The position numbers and the translations under genes were made by a program. 64,000 nucleotides of DNA, from NCBI RefSeq assembly GCF_016097555.1, contig NW_024532785.1, positions 124,001 to 188,000 of the forward strand, in the 5' to 3' direction. A model generated the notes under the pieces. That model was not told where the DNA came from, made no database searches, and saw only the letters and a list, made by a program, of their open reading frames with translations. Below are positions 30,995 to 43,254 of this stretch, piece by piece. The stretch comes from Gigantopelta aegis. Taxonomy: Eukaryota > Mollusca > Gastropoda > Neomphalida > Peltospiridae. The first letter of the stretch is position 1, and each line of letters begins with the position of its first letter.

Positions 30995-33900
30995 TATGTC
31001 AATAATGTACACCAAATACTCTTACCTGATTATCTTCTCTGGCAAAACTTGACAACTAACTCCACCTCTTCTTCTCTCTACCAACTGACCTTTCTCTTAC
31101 TTCCTGCTCCATAGTCAGTACTGGTTCTGTAATGGACATATTGAGTTTAATAGCATACTTAAGTGATGAAATACCATTTTGGTTTGGTAATTGAGTCCCT
31201 TAATGTTAACCAGTCCTAGAAACAAAGCATAAATAACATCTTTTGTCTTTTAATTCCTCCCTCCCCTCTCTCCTTTCCTCCACTTACATCAGGACGAAGG
31301 TACCAGTTTCTCATCATACCCCTCGTCCCTCCTTATCCATTCTATTCTCTTGATAATGCCAGTCTAAATGTTGTTGATATGCATCACGTTTGATCCTCTG
31401 TGAAACGTAAACCACAAGATGTACAAGGCTCTCCACGATGAAGCAAATCAGTCCACCTGATCATATCGTCTGCAAGAAAAGAGTGTGGACAGTACTCTGA
31501 CAAACACACCCTGTATGAATTAATGGAGAAATAATATTGCCTATGTACAAGTTAAAATATTAATTTTAAAAGTTATTTAGTAGAAGATTTGAGGACAGTG
31601 CATCTGTGTGCGTGTACAATGTGGTGAATGAAATTTGAGATTATTGTTTTTTATGGTATCTTTTTAAATAATAATTCTATTCTCCTTTCTATAAGGAAAT
31701 AGTTAAATGACACCAGGCTTCTTAAAAGAGGACCACACATCAAATGACTAATAGAAGTTTCCTATACAAATGGTATGGAATCACAAGAATGCAATAATGA
31801 ATTTCTAAAATATGGAAACACGGGAACACAATAATAGGTTCCTATAATGGCCCACTTCTTTAAGTCTTTAACAATTTAATCTGATCTCTGGAATAAGTGG
31901 CAACGGATGTGATATTGATGGCATATTAGGGTCCCTATCAGGGGGTCTTGGATCAACTTTAAAACAGACCAGTCTTTTCCAACTGCTGATATAGATCAAC
32001 CACATTCATGGCTTTTAAAAGAGTAAAAATCAATTAAAAATATTAACAAAGGGAGTTACTCACAGTGAGAAGGAGGAGGTCCAAGAGTCTACCTGTGAAG
32101 GTGGTGGAGGACCTGGACGGGGAAAATGCCGAGGAGGGGAACTACCTCTAAAAGGTGGAGGTCTATTATGAAATCCTTGACCCCTGTGACGAGGTCTAGG
32201 AATATCTCTGGGACCATCTCTTGGCCATGGTCTAAAACTACCTCCTAGAAGGTATATGTGGTCTCCGACCCCTACTGGGGAAATTTGTCATCAAAATTAG
32301 AATGGGACATATGATTGAGAGTGGATGGGTGTGATGGTGTACAGAAAAATTATGTGAAGGTGGGGGTGGTTGTGATCGGGGTGGAATATGTGATGATGAA
32401 GGTGGTACATGTGAAGATGAAAAATGAGATAAGTTCTGATTGTTCTGAGGAGGACTGTTTGGTTTCTTCAGTATACGATTCTGATTAGTTTGTCTCTGTA
32501 ATCATAGAGTTGATCAACTTTTTTACGAGAGTGTCATGTTCTTTCTTTGAAAGTGTACCAGATTTTAAAACGAATCTCAGCCTAAATATAGAATATAGAT
32601 GGATGGATAGATAGTAGTAATGGATGGATATCGACAGGGGTATGGATGAATAGATAGGGGTAAGGATGGATATAGGGGTAATGAATGGATAGACAGGGGT
32701 AATTGGATTAGAGTAATGGATGGATAGATAGGGGTAATGGATGGATAGATAGGGGCAAGGATGGATAGACAGGGGTAATGGATTAGGAGTAATGGATGAA
32801 TAGACAGGGTAATGAGGATGGCTAGATAGTAGTAATGGATGGATAGATAGGAGTAATGGATGGATAGATATGAGTAATGGATGTATAGACAGGGGCAATG
32901 GATGGATAGATAGGAGTAATGGATGGACAGACAGGGGTAATGGATGGATAGACTAGGGGCAATGGATGGATAGATAGGAGTAAGGATGGACAGACAGGGG
33001 TAATGGATGGATAGATAGGGCAATGGATGATAGATAGGGGTAATGGATGGATAGATAGGTTACAAGAAGAATGAATCAAATATTGAACTGGTAAACAAGT
33101 CATACTGTTTTAACATGTAATCTTGATGTTGACGTAATAATCAGGTGGGAGATCATTGAGTTCTAACAAATCACAGGATATCGTCTTAAAATGGTCCTCA
33201 GATGAAGTGGAATCAACCATATCTTTATAACAGATGACATGATTTGTCATTGGTGGAATAATCTTTATCTATACGTAACTGCTTACTAGCAGGCTATAGG
33301 AGACAAGATATACCTGTAATCCTGAGTCATATTATATTATCAATAATTACCTTCCTCAAGAGTGTCAATAATTTTATGTTTTACTCCAGTAATATTTTTC
33401 ACTTCATCTAACGGGACATTCTTATTTGTCTCCATGGCAACAGTAGGACTAGCACTACGGGGACGTGTGGACTTTTGAGACGTTGGGTCTGTGTTCTTTT
33501 TTTCTGGACTGGGGACTGAGGCTACGTTGCTTCTGTACAAGGAGAGAGATAAAGAAGGATGCTATTGATAACGTACTTACCTCTTCTTTAGGTGGTAAAA
33601 GTCCCATTGCTCTCTGCTTATCAAATTTCTTCTGTCGCTGCTCTTCGAGTAGTTTTTTGGCTCCGATCTTGTATAGATAAATTACTGGATTTGTTAGAAT
33701 TCTGTGATTGTTGTTGAGGTTTTTCATCTTTTATTTTTAATGGACTTTTTGATTTACGAGATTTTACAACTTTAACATTTAGAGGACTCCTAGATCTATT
33801 TAGAGGTTTTCCTTACTCACACGTACTGGACTTCTTGACTGATGCTGAGTTTTTTCATCTTAGGACTTTGTGATCTCTTTTTAACTTTCTCCTTTGAAAT

Positions 33901-35118
33901 TTTTTTATCGAATCCTTCATATCAGCACTTTGAGATAGAGCAGAACCTTTTGAATGATGTACCTTAGAAAGATATACAAAAATGAAAAAATAAATTATGG
34001 TATACCACTTTAGTAGGGGGTGAATTCCGCTGTGATGGTTTACTAGCAGCTGTTTCACTTGATGAAGTTGGTTCTTCTATTTGCTGTGTATTAGAGAACC
34101 AAGTTAACAAAAAAAAAACAGAAAAAAGTCTTACAGATCCAAGAAATTTAGGATTTAAAATATAGTAGGGCTGGAAGGATCTTGTCTAGATGGATCTTGT
34201 GCTGTTATAGGCCAATTTGGATCAATAGCATTAATGTGTTTATCAATGGCTGCTAATTTTTTAACTGGAATGTAAGGCGGCCATGTTTGTCTAAACTTAT
34301 AAAGAGAAATACTAAATTTTAGGATCATTCTAAAATAAGAGAAAGAATATGGGTTATTAATATTTAGGGGGTGGAGCTTGATAGATATTAACATGACACA
34401 ATATTTGGTAATGAATATGATTAACTTAATAATATAAGTATTATAATTATATTCATAGATATAATTATGCCCAAACACCTAGGGGGTGGAGCCTGATAAT
34501 GTAAGACACTATTTGGCAATGAATATAATTAACTTAAATTAATTAGCATTATAATGACATTCATAGATATAGGTTGCCATAACATACCATGCACTCAAAA
34601 GCATGACAGAACACGCCCACAATATTCTTGCTGATCACTTCTAAGAACTCCCCTCCAAGATTCTTGATCATGGAGTCCATGAGGTATAGTGTGGGAATCT
34701 TGTGTTCCTGACGTACCTAACATCAACGTAGAAAAAGAAAAAATGACCTACTCTTTTATCACGTGACATAGCCTGTTATTTTTTTTTTTTTGTTACCCTA
34801 GTAACTAAAAATACCTTAAACATATAAAATAATAACAATGTTTTCTTTTTTTTTTTTAAATATTGTCATTACATTAAGATAGATATTACACAGTATTGAT
34901 ATGATTATCGCTATGACAACTTGGTGTCCCCAATATTACTGGTGTAGCAGCTACCTTGAAGAAACGGGACTGTACAAACCCTCCACGATTTGAGGGGCAA
35001 GATGTTTGTGTTTTTCTGCTAACATGGTGAGCATGTTGATGATAGGCTTAGAATTAAAGGTGAGATCTTCTAGCGAGGTTTCATAGTCTTTGAGAATCTC
35101 TTTATCTTTAGGATCCAT
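30725..35118 (-). CDS. PCF11: PCF11-like pre-mRNA cleavage complex II / transcription termination factor
   Basis: Starts MDPKDKEILKDYETSLEDL (35118) and goes on TFNSKPIINMLTMLAEKHK, the first helices of the CID that binds the phosphorylated RNA polymerase II tail. Next exons give KIPTLYLMDSMIKNLGGEF, then FRQTWPPYIPVKKLAAIDK and AIDPNWPI, completing the CID. The middle is Lys/Ser-rich (KLLEEQRQKKFDKQRAMG) and then Gly/Pro/Arg-rich (PRPRHRGQGFHNRPPPF). Near the end lie the two Zn knuckles of PCF11: GEPCTSCGLRFTEDQT with LDWHYQENRM, and CGVCHEQLEQF with EEDEEEWHFRDAIR and FHSYCYLD. Stop is at 30725-30727. PCF11 couples 3' end cleavage to termination in the nucleus. Many small introns; some hold GA- or GGAT-type repeats. 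Several frameshifts interrupt the exons, but conserved residues survive on both sides. Confidence 0.87.
30912..30995. repeat. (GA)n/(GGGAGA)n tract upstream of a PCF11 exon
   Basis: Purine-rich on the plus strand, pyrimidine-rich in the PCF11 sense. It lies just before the acceptor of the exon with the CGVCHEQ zinc knuckle. Confidence 0.85.
32595..33062. repeat. GGATGGATAGATAGGGGTAAT-type minisatellite in a PCF11 intron
   Basis: About twenty imperfect units of 20-24 bp. The long open frames on the minus strand (YPSIHPL and similar) come from the repeat and are not genes. Confidence 0.9.
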
Positions 35119-35364
35119 CCCAAGTTAGAAAAGAAAGGAAAAGAGACGTGAAGGTGTGGAACTTGGAAAGAAAAGGAAGAGAGAAGAAAAGATGACACAC
35201 AACTAACTTAACGCGTGATGATCACGTGATAGAAAATAGGAGGAGCTAAGCGTCTAATTTATTTGTTTAAAAAATCGCAGTAGCTGACTGTCACATAGTT
35301 ATTAACTTGATCGAGTTAAAATTGACTGAAAACAACAATATTCAAAGAAAAAGGACTTAACTAA
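35119..35364. promoter_or_regulatory. Compact bidirectional promoter, PCF11 (-) and Rab gene (+)
   Basis: Only 246 bp separate the two start codons. It contains tgatcacgtgat (35219-35230), a palindromic E-box-like motif (CACGTG), and an upstream acgcgtg. A shared promoter is inferred from the arrangement. Confidence 0.5.
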
Positions 35365-36560
35365 ATGGAAGGAGAATATGATTTTTTTGTTTAAAATTGT
35401 TCTAATAGGTTAGTAACCTAAACAGTTGCAATCTACATACAAAGTATACATATTAAGTTGTTATAGTGTGGGTGGTAAGACTAGCTATAAGTTTATATCA
35501 TTATATTATATTAGGTGATGCTGGTGTTTGGTAAAACTAGTATTGTTAGACGTTATACTGATGGTGTATTTACGTCAGCTGGTATTCCTACTATTGGAGT
35601 CGACTTTTGTATCAAAACACTAAGTATTAACGGAAGTGCAATAAAGGTATGTCAAGTCATGTGACAATGATATGATGTCATTTAATATATGTTTGTGAAC
35701 TTTTGTTGTGTTGAGTGCTAGGAAGTGAGCAATTAGTATAAACAAACAATGCACAGAAGGAATATGTTCTTTTAAGTTTATTTTGTAGTTTGGAATACTT
35801 TGGAAAAGAAATTATTATAATGTGACAAGTTGAAGCAATTGAAAGGAAGGAATGATGAGTTTGCACATTAACAGGTTGTGTTTGCTTTAATTAATGCATG
35901 ATGAGATGACCAAGGACTTTCAATGTGCCACATCATCACTTTGTAGTCACATGACTTGTGATGTGTCATCACAGACTTGCTGCAATTACATGACTTGTGA
36001 TTGTGTCTTTTTTGAGGTGTATATATATGACTGACAAAGGAACACCTCATAATAATTAAGAAGGGGCGTGGCTCAATCGATCATAATAATTATTCAATTT
36101 CTTTTAGTTGCAAATTTGGGACACAGCTGGACAAGAACGATTTCGTACAATCACTCAAGTTATTATCGCAGTGCTGATGCTATTGTACTAGTATATGATA
36201 TAGGATCAGCAAACATTCAGAAACCTTCCGAATGGCTCTCAGAAGTTGACAGATATGCTGGTAATACTGTACATAAGATCTTAATCGGCAACAAAAGTGA
36301 TCGCACAGACAGAGAGATACAGACCCACTTGGGCAGTCAGTTTGCTCAAGAAAATGATATGCCATTTTTTGGAAACCTCAGCGAAAAATGCTGATAATAT
36401 TGACAAGTTATTTGAACAGCTAGCTAAAACACTTAGGGACACACATATGCAGAAAGGTGTCAAACAAAACATAGGCGGTCCTCAAAATCTCAAATCAACA
36501 GTCCAAGTTCAGAAACCATCTGATGAGAGCAAGAGAAGTAATAATGGAGGTTGCTGTTAA
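35365..36560 (+). CDS. Rab-family small GTPase (Rab30/Rab43-like)
   Basis: Three exons: 35365-35408, 35515-35646 and 36108-36560. The protein reads MEGEYDFLFKIVLI, then GDAGVGKTSIVRRYTDG (P-loop), IPTIGVDF (switch I), LQIWDTAGQERFRTIT (switch II), YYRSADAIVLVYD, ILIGNKSD (G4) and ETSAKNADN (G5). It ends GGCC, a double-Cys prenylation signal of Rab proteins. Single-base shifts lie in the first exon (T-run), in the P-loop exon, after RTITQ and before ETSAK; correcting them gives a normal length of about 205 residues. GVDFCIKTLSINGS and the spacing resemble Rab30 or Rab43, which act in Golgi trafficking. The subfamily is not certain from reading alone. Confidence 0.87.
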
Positions 36561-36877
36561 TCTATATTAATTTTTTAATAGGAGAAAGTGTTTAATTATC
36601 ATTATTTGCTACCTACTATAAATAGTTTATTAATACATTTGTATGTTAATCTTGGTGTGTTTGTTTATGATAATAATAATGAAAGGATCGTCCCCATATT
36701 CTATGGCTTACATTCTAATTATAGTATCTTGAAATTGTAATAATTGTTTACAATCTTACTATCCAATAATTAACGAAAGGTTAACATTGAAATCATTTTA
36801 ATTAATAATAACTTGTGGGTGTGGTTTTAGGGCGTGGTTCCAGCATTACGCAGTATAGTCGATGTATTAAATCAACC
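36561..36877. other. Intergenic, Rab 3' end to RBX1 start
   Basis: About 317 bp, AT-rich, with the Rab 3' UTR and the RBX1 promoter in tandem. A gggcgtgg motif occurs near 36829. No further gene was seen. Confidence 0.45.
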
Positions 36878-37872
<995 letters not shown>

Positions 37873-38066
37873 AAGTGAACAAAAAACATACTAAACAATA
37901 ACAAAAAATAAATAATATTATATTTGTAACACAAACAATATTTAAAATTGCAAAAAAAAAATTAGTGAAATATAAAAACTAATTATTAATAAACTGATTA
38001 TTAATGAATATATAATTAGAGTAGCTATTTATACTTTTGGTTTTTGGTAATGGCAGAGGAGGTCTC

Positions 38067-41000
38067 TTACTCACTTAGGTGAGGGATATCTTCCACTGAT
38101 CCATTAAAATCATGCTCAGATGATGTACTAAAGTCATTTGTACTGGGTGGAGTCTTCAGAGGAGAACATGACTGATTTAAATCTGCTTTAGGAGGTAGAG
38201 TCAGTTTTGAAACTTTTGGTTTGGGTAAGAGAGCAGGAGGTCTCATCTTGTTATCAGTAGGTGTAGTGTGTTTTTGTCTTCCAGCACTGACATGTGAAGG
38301 TCTGAGATCATTAGGTGTTTTTGTGGCTGAGGTCTGAGGAGAGGGTGATCTTGGGTTAGTTAACTTACTTTTTTGAGCTGAGCTTTCATAGTTTGTGGAT
38401 CTAGGTTTTACTGGTGGTAAAGGTTTGTTAGACTTAGTAGGTGTGGTCTTCATAATGTCCTCTGATGGTAGAGTGTTTATTAGATCCTTTTCATCAAAAG
38501 AAAGGGAATGTCTTACTAACATATCTCCTGAGGATTGATCTGAGGATGATCCAGTATCAGATTCAGGATTACAGATTCTGTTGTCCTGTAAGGTTTTATT
38601 CGATGATGTCCTTTACTGCTAGTATCACTGACACTATTATAACGTGTAATACCACGACGGTCGCTTTGTCCAGGTATTCGTTTTTGGGATGGGGGAGGAG
38701 GTGGACTGTCCCTCTGATTAGGAGGAGAGGAAGGTGGAGAGGGTGTGTTGCTTTTGCGAGAAGGAGGAAGAGGAGGAGAGGATGTATCTTTTTGGGGGAG
38801 GAAGAGGAGAGGATGAACCATTTGGACGTGGGGGAGGAACAGAGAGGATGAACCATTTGTACGTGGGGGAGGAAGAGGAGGGGAGGAACTATTTGGATGT
38901 GGGGGAGGAAGAGAAGGGATAATGGATCTTTCTTTCTTGGTTTGGAAGGTAATGGCTTTTCTCTTGTAGGTTTGTTTGTTTCATTGGGAGTGGATTCAGA
39001 GATGATTGAACACTGTTAAGAGATCACATGACCATCACATGATTATAGTAAAACTTACCGTGGAGGAACAGCAGGAGATGAACAGCGGAGTCATTTGGAT
39101 GAAGTGAAGGTTTATTATCACGAGGAGGAACAGAGGGAGTCAATGAAGGAGAATAGCTATTGATATCAGCACTTTTTCTCTAGAGAGAGAGACAGACAGA
39201 TAGAGATACACAGACAAAATGTTGGTGAACTGAAAGGAAATAACACCATCTTTTCATAATAAGAAGGTTACTAATTTCATTTACTGCACAGGAAGGACCA
39301 GAACAAACAAGGGCAACTGACCTAAGTTAGTGGGAAGCTATTGAATTAAGTTTAGTATGTAGGGATAGTGAACTACAACACATGTAGCGATACTAAAAGT
39401 GGAACTAAACAATAACTACAGAATAGTTGAGTAGGAGTATACTGTACTCATTACAATAACATAGTAAGGGGTTAAAATAATAAATAATAACTTACTTCAA
39501 ATTTCAAATATTCAGCTGGTTCTTTTATTTCGTTATTGGTAGGTAACTCAAACTAGATAACAAAATGTCTAAAGTTATTTCATTTATTGTTTACTTTTGA
39601 GTGTCTATTACACATAACTAACACTTTCAAAGTAAATGATGCCTCCCTTTACAGAAACAATCATTGTGTCATAACTATCTCTTTTCGCACTAACTATAAC
39701 AGTAAAGTCAACATCTGTGTGCGGTTTATGTACATACTTATAGCATTGATTAGATAGAATAGTAATTGAATCAAAGCCATTCTAAATGTAATGATATTAA
39801 CAATGTCTCAATTAAGAACAGAAACAATTAATCTAATCTTTATAAGGTGAAGAGTTAACCAGAAATGTTTGCCCAACATACCTACTGACAATAACTACTA
39901 CAAACTGTTATTTATGACCTCTTAGTAATATTGTGTATTGGACCACCATCAGTGAAAACATTGTTCATATACAGGGCCACTACTAACCACAACATATCAA
40001 TAATACATTCTATTACTACATTAAACAAAATTTTAGCATTACAAGTACAATAAATTGTACAGAACACTATGTGAAGGTATTTAAGTGTGTACAATGTTTG
40101 AAACGGTTTATTTTATAATAATACATGTTTAAGAACAATAGTTTTATACTTACTGGAAAAGTGGTAGGCTTTGGTAGACGAGGAGTTCCAATAATAATCT
40201 GGGTAGGATAAAATCATATGGAATATTTATTCTTAACAAAGTGACTTACATCAGTATTAAATTGAACTTCCTCATATTCCATTTGTTCTTCTAACTCATC
40301 CTGTCCAATATATTCTGTTTCTGGAGACTTTGAAAGTCGTCTGTTAAGTTTCTGTTTAAGTTCATCAAAATCAACTGCCCCCATTGTTGATGATACATTT
40401 GGTTCTGATCTTGACTTATGGGATGGCTGTTGTTGACCTGGTTTTGGAAGCTTCGGAGGTGGAAGGGGTTTTCTAGCAACAGGAGGAGAACCTGCTACAT
40501 TTGGGATGGCTTCTCTCTTCAATAAAGAGCTAGTTAGCTATGTTGTCCTGGCCCAGCTTCAATGTGACGTTTGAGACTGGTAGAACGAGTTATATCTCGG
40601 GTCTGGGAACCAAGTGTTTGAACATTGCCCTGGTTCATCTTCTATCTCTGTGTACACGCCACCACTTTCATCATCTCTTGATCATCAGAGAGGACGTACT
40701 CAAGACTAGAGTCTGGAGGAGGTACTGGAGAGGTCTTTTGTATGATAGCATCTTTACTTGAAACAGAGATAAAGCTTCATATTTTGTCCATTAGCTTTAT
40801 ATCTATTTAGTGGAAAAAAACAAGTACATCTCTGTCCATTTATCCCCTACTTACCTTCTGGTGTCAATCCAGAAGCTTCAGAGAGATACTTGACCCCTTC
40901 ATTGAGTACAGGAGGACAATCACAGTCAAGCCAGTAATCTTTTAATCTTGATTCCTTCATTACTGATAACTTAATAACATTATGAACGCTTGCCAATAGT

Positions 41001-41320
41001 GATAGGAGCCTCCATATCATGACAATCTTCAAGATTAAGTGTCCCACAATAATCTTCTGCTTTCTTTTCATAGTTGGTGTAATATTCCAGTATCCCTTTA
41101 GACCACAATACGAAGTATCTCTTCTTGCCAGACCTAGAAATGATAATAGAAGATAATAAATACGAGTATGCTTTGATCTATTGTTTTGTTGTTGTTAGCT
41201 ACTAACTTTTACAGGCCAATTAACTGTCTTGCTAGCATTATTATTATCAACTTACAGTTACTGAGAGAAGACGATCTTTTGGATGAGCCTTGTGCATATA
41301 ACCTTCTTTTAGCGGTCCAT
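38067..41320 (-). CDS. PH-domain, proline-rich adaptor protein (unnamed, docking-protein-like)
   Basis: On the minus strand the start (41320) gives MD-LKEGYMHKAHPKDRLLS. After a short intron come SGKKRYFVLWSKGILEYYTN, EKKAEDYCGTLNLEDCHDM and, after a shift, KESRLKDYWLDCD with VLNEGVKYLSEASGL. This is a complete N-terminal PH domain. The rest is disordered: SPVPPPDSSLEYVLSDD, GVYTEIEDE, ARKPLPPPKLPKPG, EPAEYLKFE, SSPPLPPSRKS, SNKPLPPVKPRS and a C-terminal PKPKVSKLTLPPK. The end is EDIPHLSE and a stop at 38067-38069. PxxP motifs suggest SH3 partners, and Tyr in acidic settings suggests kinase targets. No SH2 or PTB domain was seen. The layout recalls GAB, DOK or SH3BP2 proteins without clear orthology. 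It is divergent from the GAB-like gene next door, and the two might be related by duplication. Confidence 0.75.
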
Positions 41321-41703
41321 AGTGGTCAGAATCTCACAGTATGTCGATTATCTAATATTTGTTCAAGCTTCGCATTCCAGAGGTGAGAGTTCTGAGATTG
41401 TGAAGGTGTGGCTAGAACAGGATATTCTTGTATATTGCAACGAGGAGATTTACTAGAGTATACTAATAATTTACGATGTTCATGTAGCGGTTTAGTTGTA
41501 AATAACTGAGAGCTTGTGGAGCAGATAGCAGTATATTATTTTATATCGTTTTAACGTCTGCAGTGCTGTTTCGTTCTGTATTTTGCTACTAATAGTAGTA
41601 TATATTTTGCTTGTACCTACGCGTTTTAAGGGTCTAGCAGTGCACAAAGTGAAAGGGAGAGAAGATATAACAAAGAATTAGAGGAGATAACTATATCAGA
41701 GTT
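41321..41703. promoter_or_regulatory. Divergent promoter between two PH-domain genes
   Basis: 383 bp separate the starts of the minus-strand PH adaptor and the plus-strand GAB-like gene. Both 5' UTRs and promoters must lie here. No clear TATA box or factor site was identified. Confidence 0.45.
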
Positions 41704-43219
41704 ATGGGTGGTGGAGAGATATTGAAGAAAGGCTGGCTAATCAAGAGTCCTCCTCTTGAGGGAAGTGGCATGAAAGTAAGTGTCTAGTTAGTTAGAACCT
41801 CCTTCCTTGTTTTCAAGCATGCTTTGAAACGACTATTATCAAAGCTAGCACACTGTTGTATGATTTCTTCAAGTAGATCAAAGTTATTGTGGGAACGACA
41901 AATGAATAGTTTTATTCTTCACTATTAATGTATCTTATATACAGTAATTATTATTTTTCCACTACCAACCTTACTATTTAGACATGGTGTATAATATATT
42001 GTTCAAAACAAAATAGGTGTGTTATATGGGCTCTTATTGAGAAGGGTGGATAGCTATTTAACAGAGCCCTTGGAAAGTAACAGGCCAGTATATTATGTGT
42101 GTGTTCAGGTGTATTCACATTTTAATCATAACAACACATGTGTTATCATATGTTCCTATGACATCCATTGTTGTATTTATATATGGATGTGACCTTTTAT
42201 TGTTATCAGACAAAAAGTGTAGAGAAAGAGAGGGGTATAATTGTATTATCATCATCATCTTTACCTTGTAGATAATACCCTTAAGTTACACCTCAGTACA
42301 TATATCTAATATGTTCCCTAATTGTTAGACCTCAGTACATATATCTAATATGTTCACTAATGGTTAGGACCTCAGTACATATTAATATGTTCCCTAAATT
42401 AGACCTTCAGTACATATATCTATTGTTCCACCCTAATTTAGACCTCAGTAGCATATATCTAAATGTTCCCTAAGATTAACCTCAGTACATATATCTAATA
42501 TGTTCCCTAATGACTCTCAGTACATATATAATATGTACCTAATTAGACTCATTACATATATCTAATATGTTATAGACCTCAGTACATATATCTAATATGT
42601 TCCCTAATATTAGACCTCAGCATATATCTAATATGTTCCCTAATGTTAGACCTCAGTACATATATCTAATATGTTCCCTAATATTAGACCTCAGTACATA
42701 TCTAATATGTTCCCTAATGTTAGACTCAGTACATATATCTAATATGTTCCTAATGTTAGACCTCAGTACATATATCTAATATGTTCCCTAATATTAGACT
42801 CAGTACATATATCTACTTGTTCCCTAAATACCTCAGTACATATTCTAATAGTCCCTAATGTTAGACTCAGTACATATATCTAATAGTTCCCTAATGTATC
42901 ACCTCAGTACATTATCTAATATGTTTCCCTAATGTTAGACCTCAGTACATATCCCGAATATGTTCCCTAATATTAGACCTCAGTACATATATCTAATATG
43001 TTCCCTAATGTTAGACCTCAGTACATATATCTAATATGTTCCCTAATATTGACCTCAGTACATATATCTAATATGTTCCCTAATATTAGACCTCAGTACA
43101 TATATCTAATATGTTCCCTAATATTAGACCTCAGTACATATATCTACCTAACATTAGACCTCAGTATATACATATACATACCCACCACAATTAGTTGTGT
43201 GTGTGTGTTGTGTGTGTGT

Positions 43220-43254
<35 letters not shown>

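Noticed and set aside
32485-33103. Open frames of 90-150 codons on the minus strand rich in Tyr-Pro-Ser-Ile-His
   Set aside because: They are translations of a GGATGGATAG minisatellite inside a PCF11 intron, open in several frames at once.
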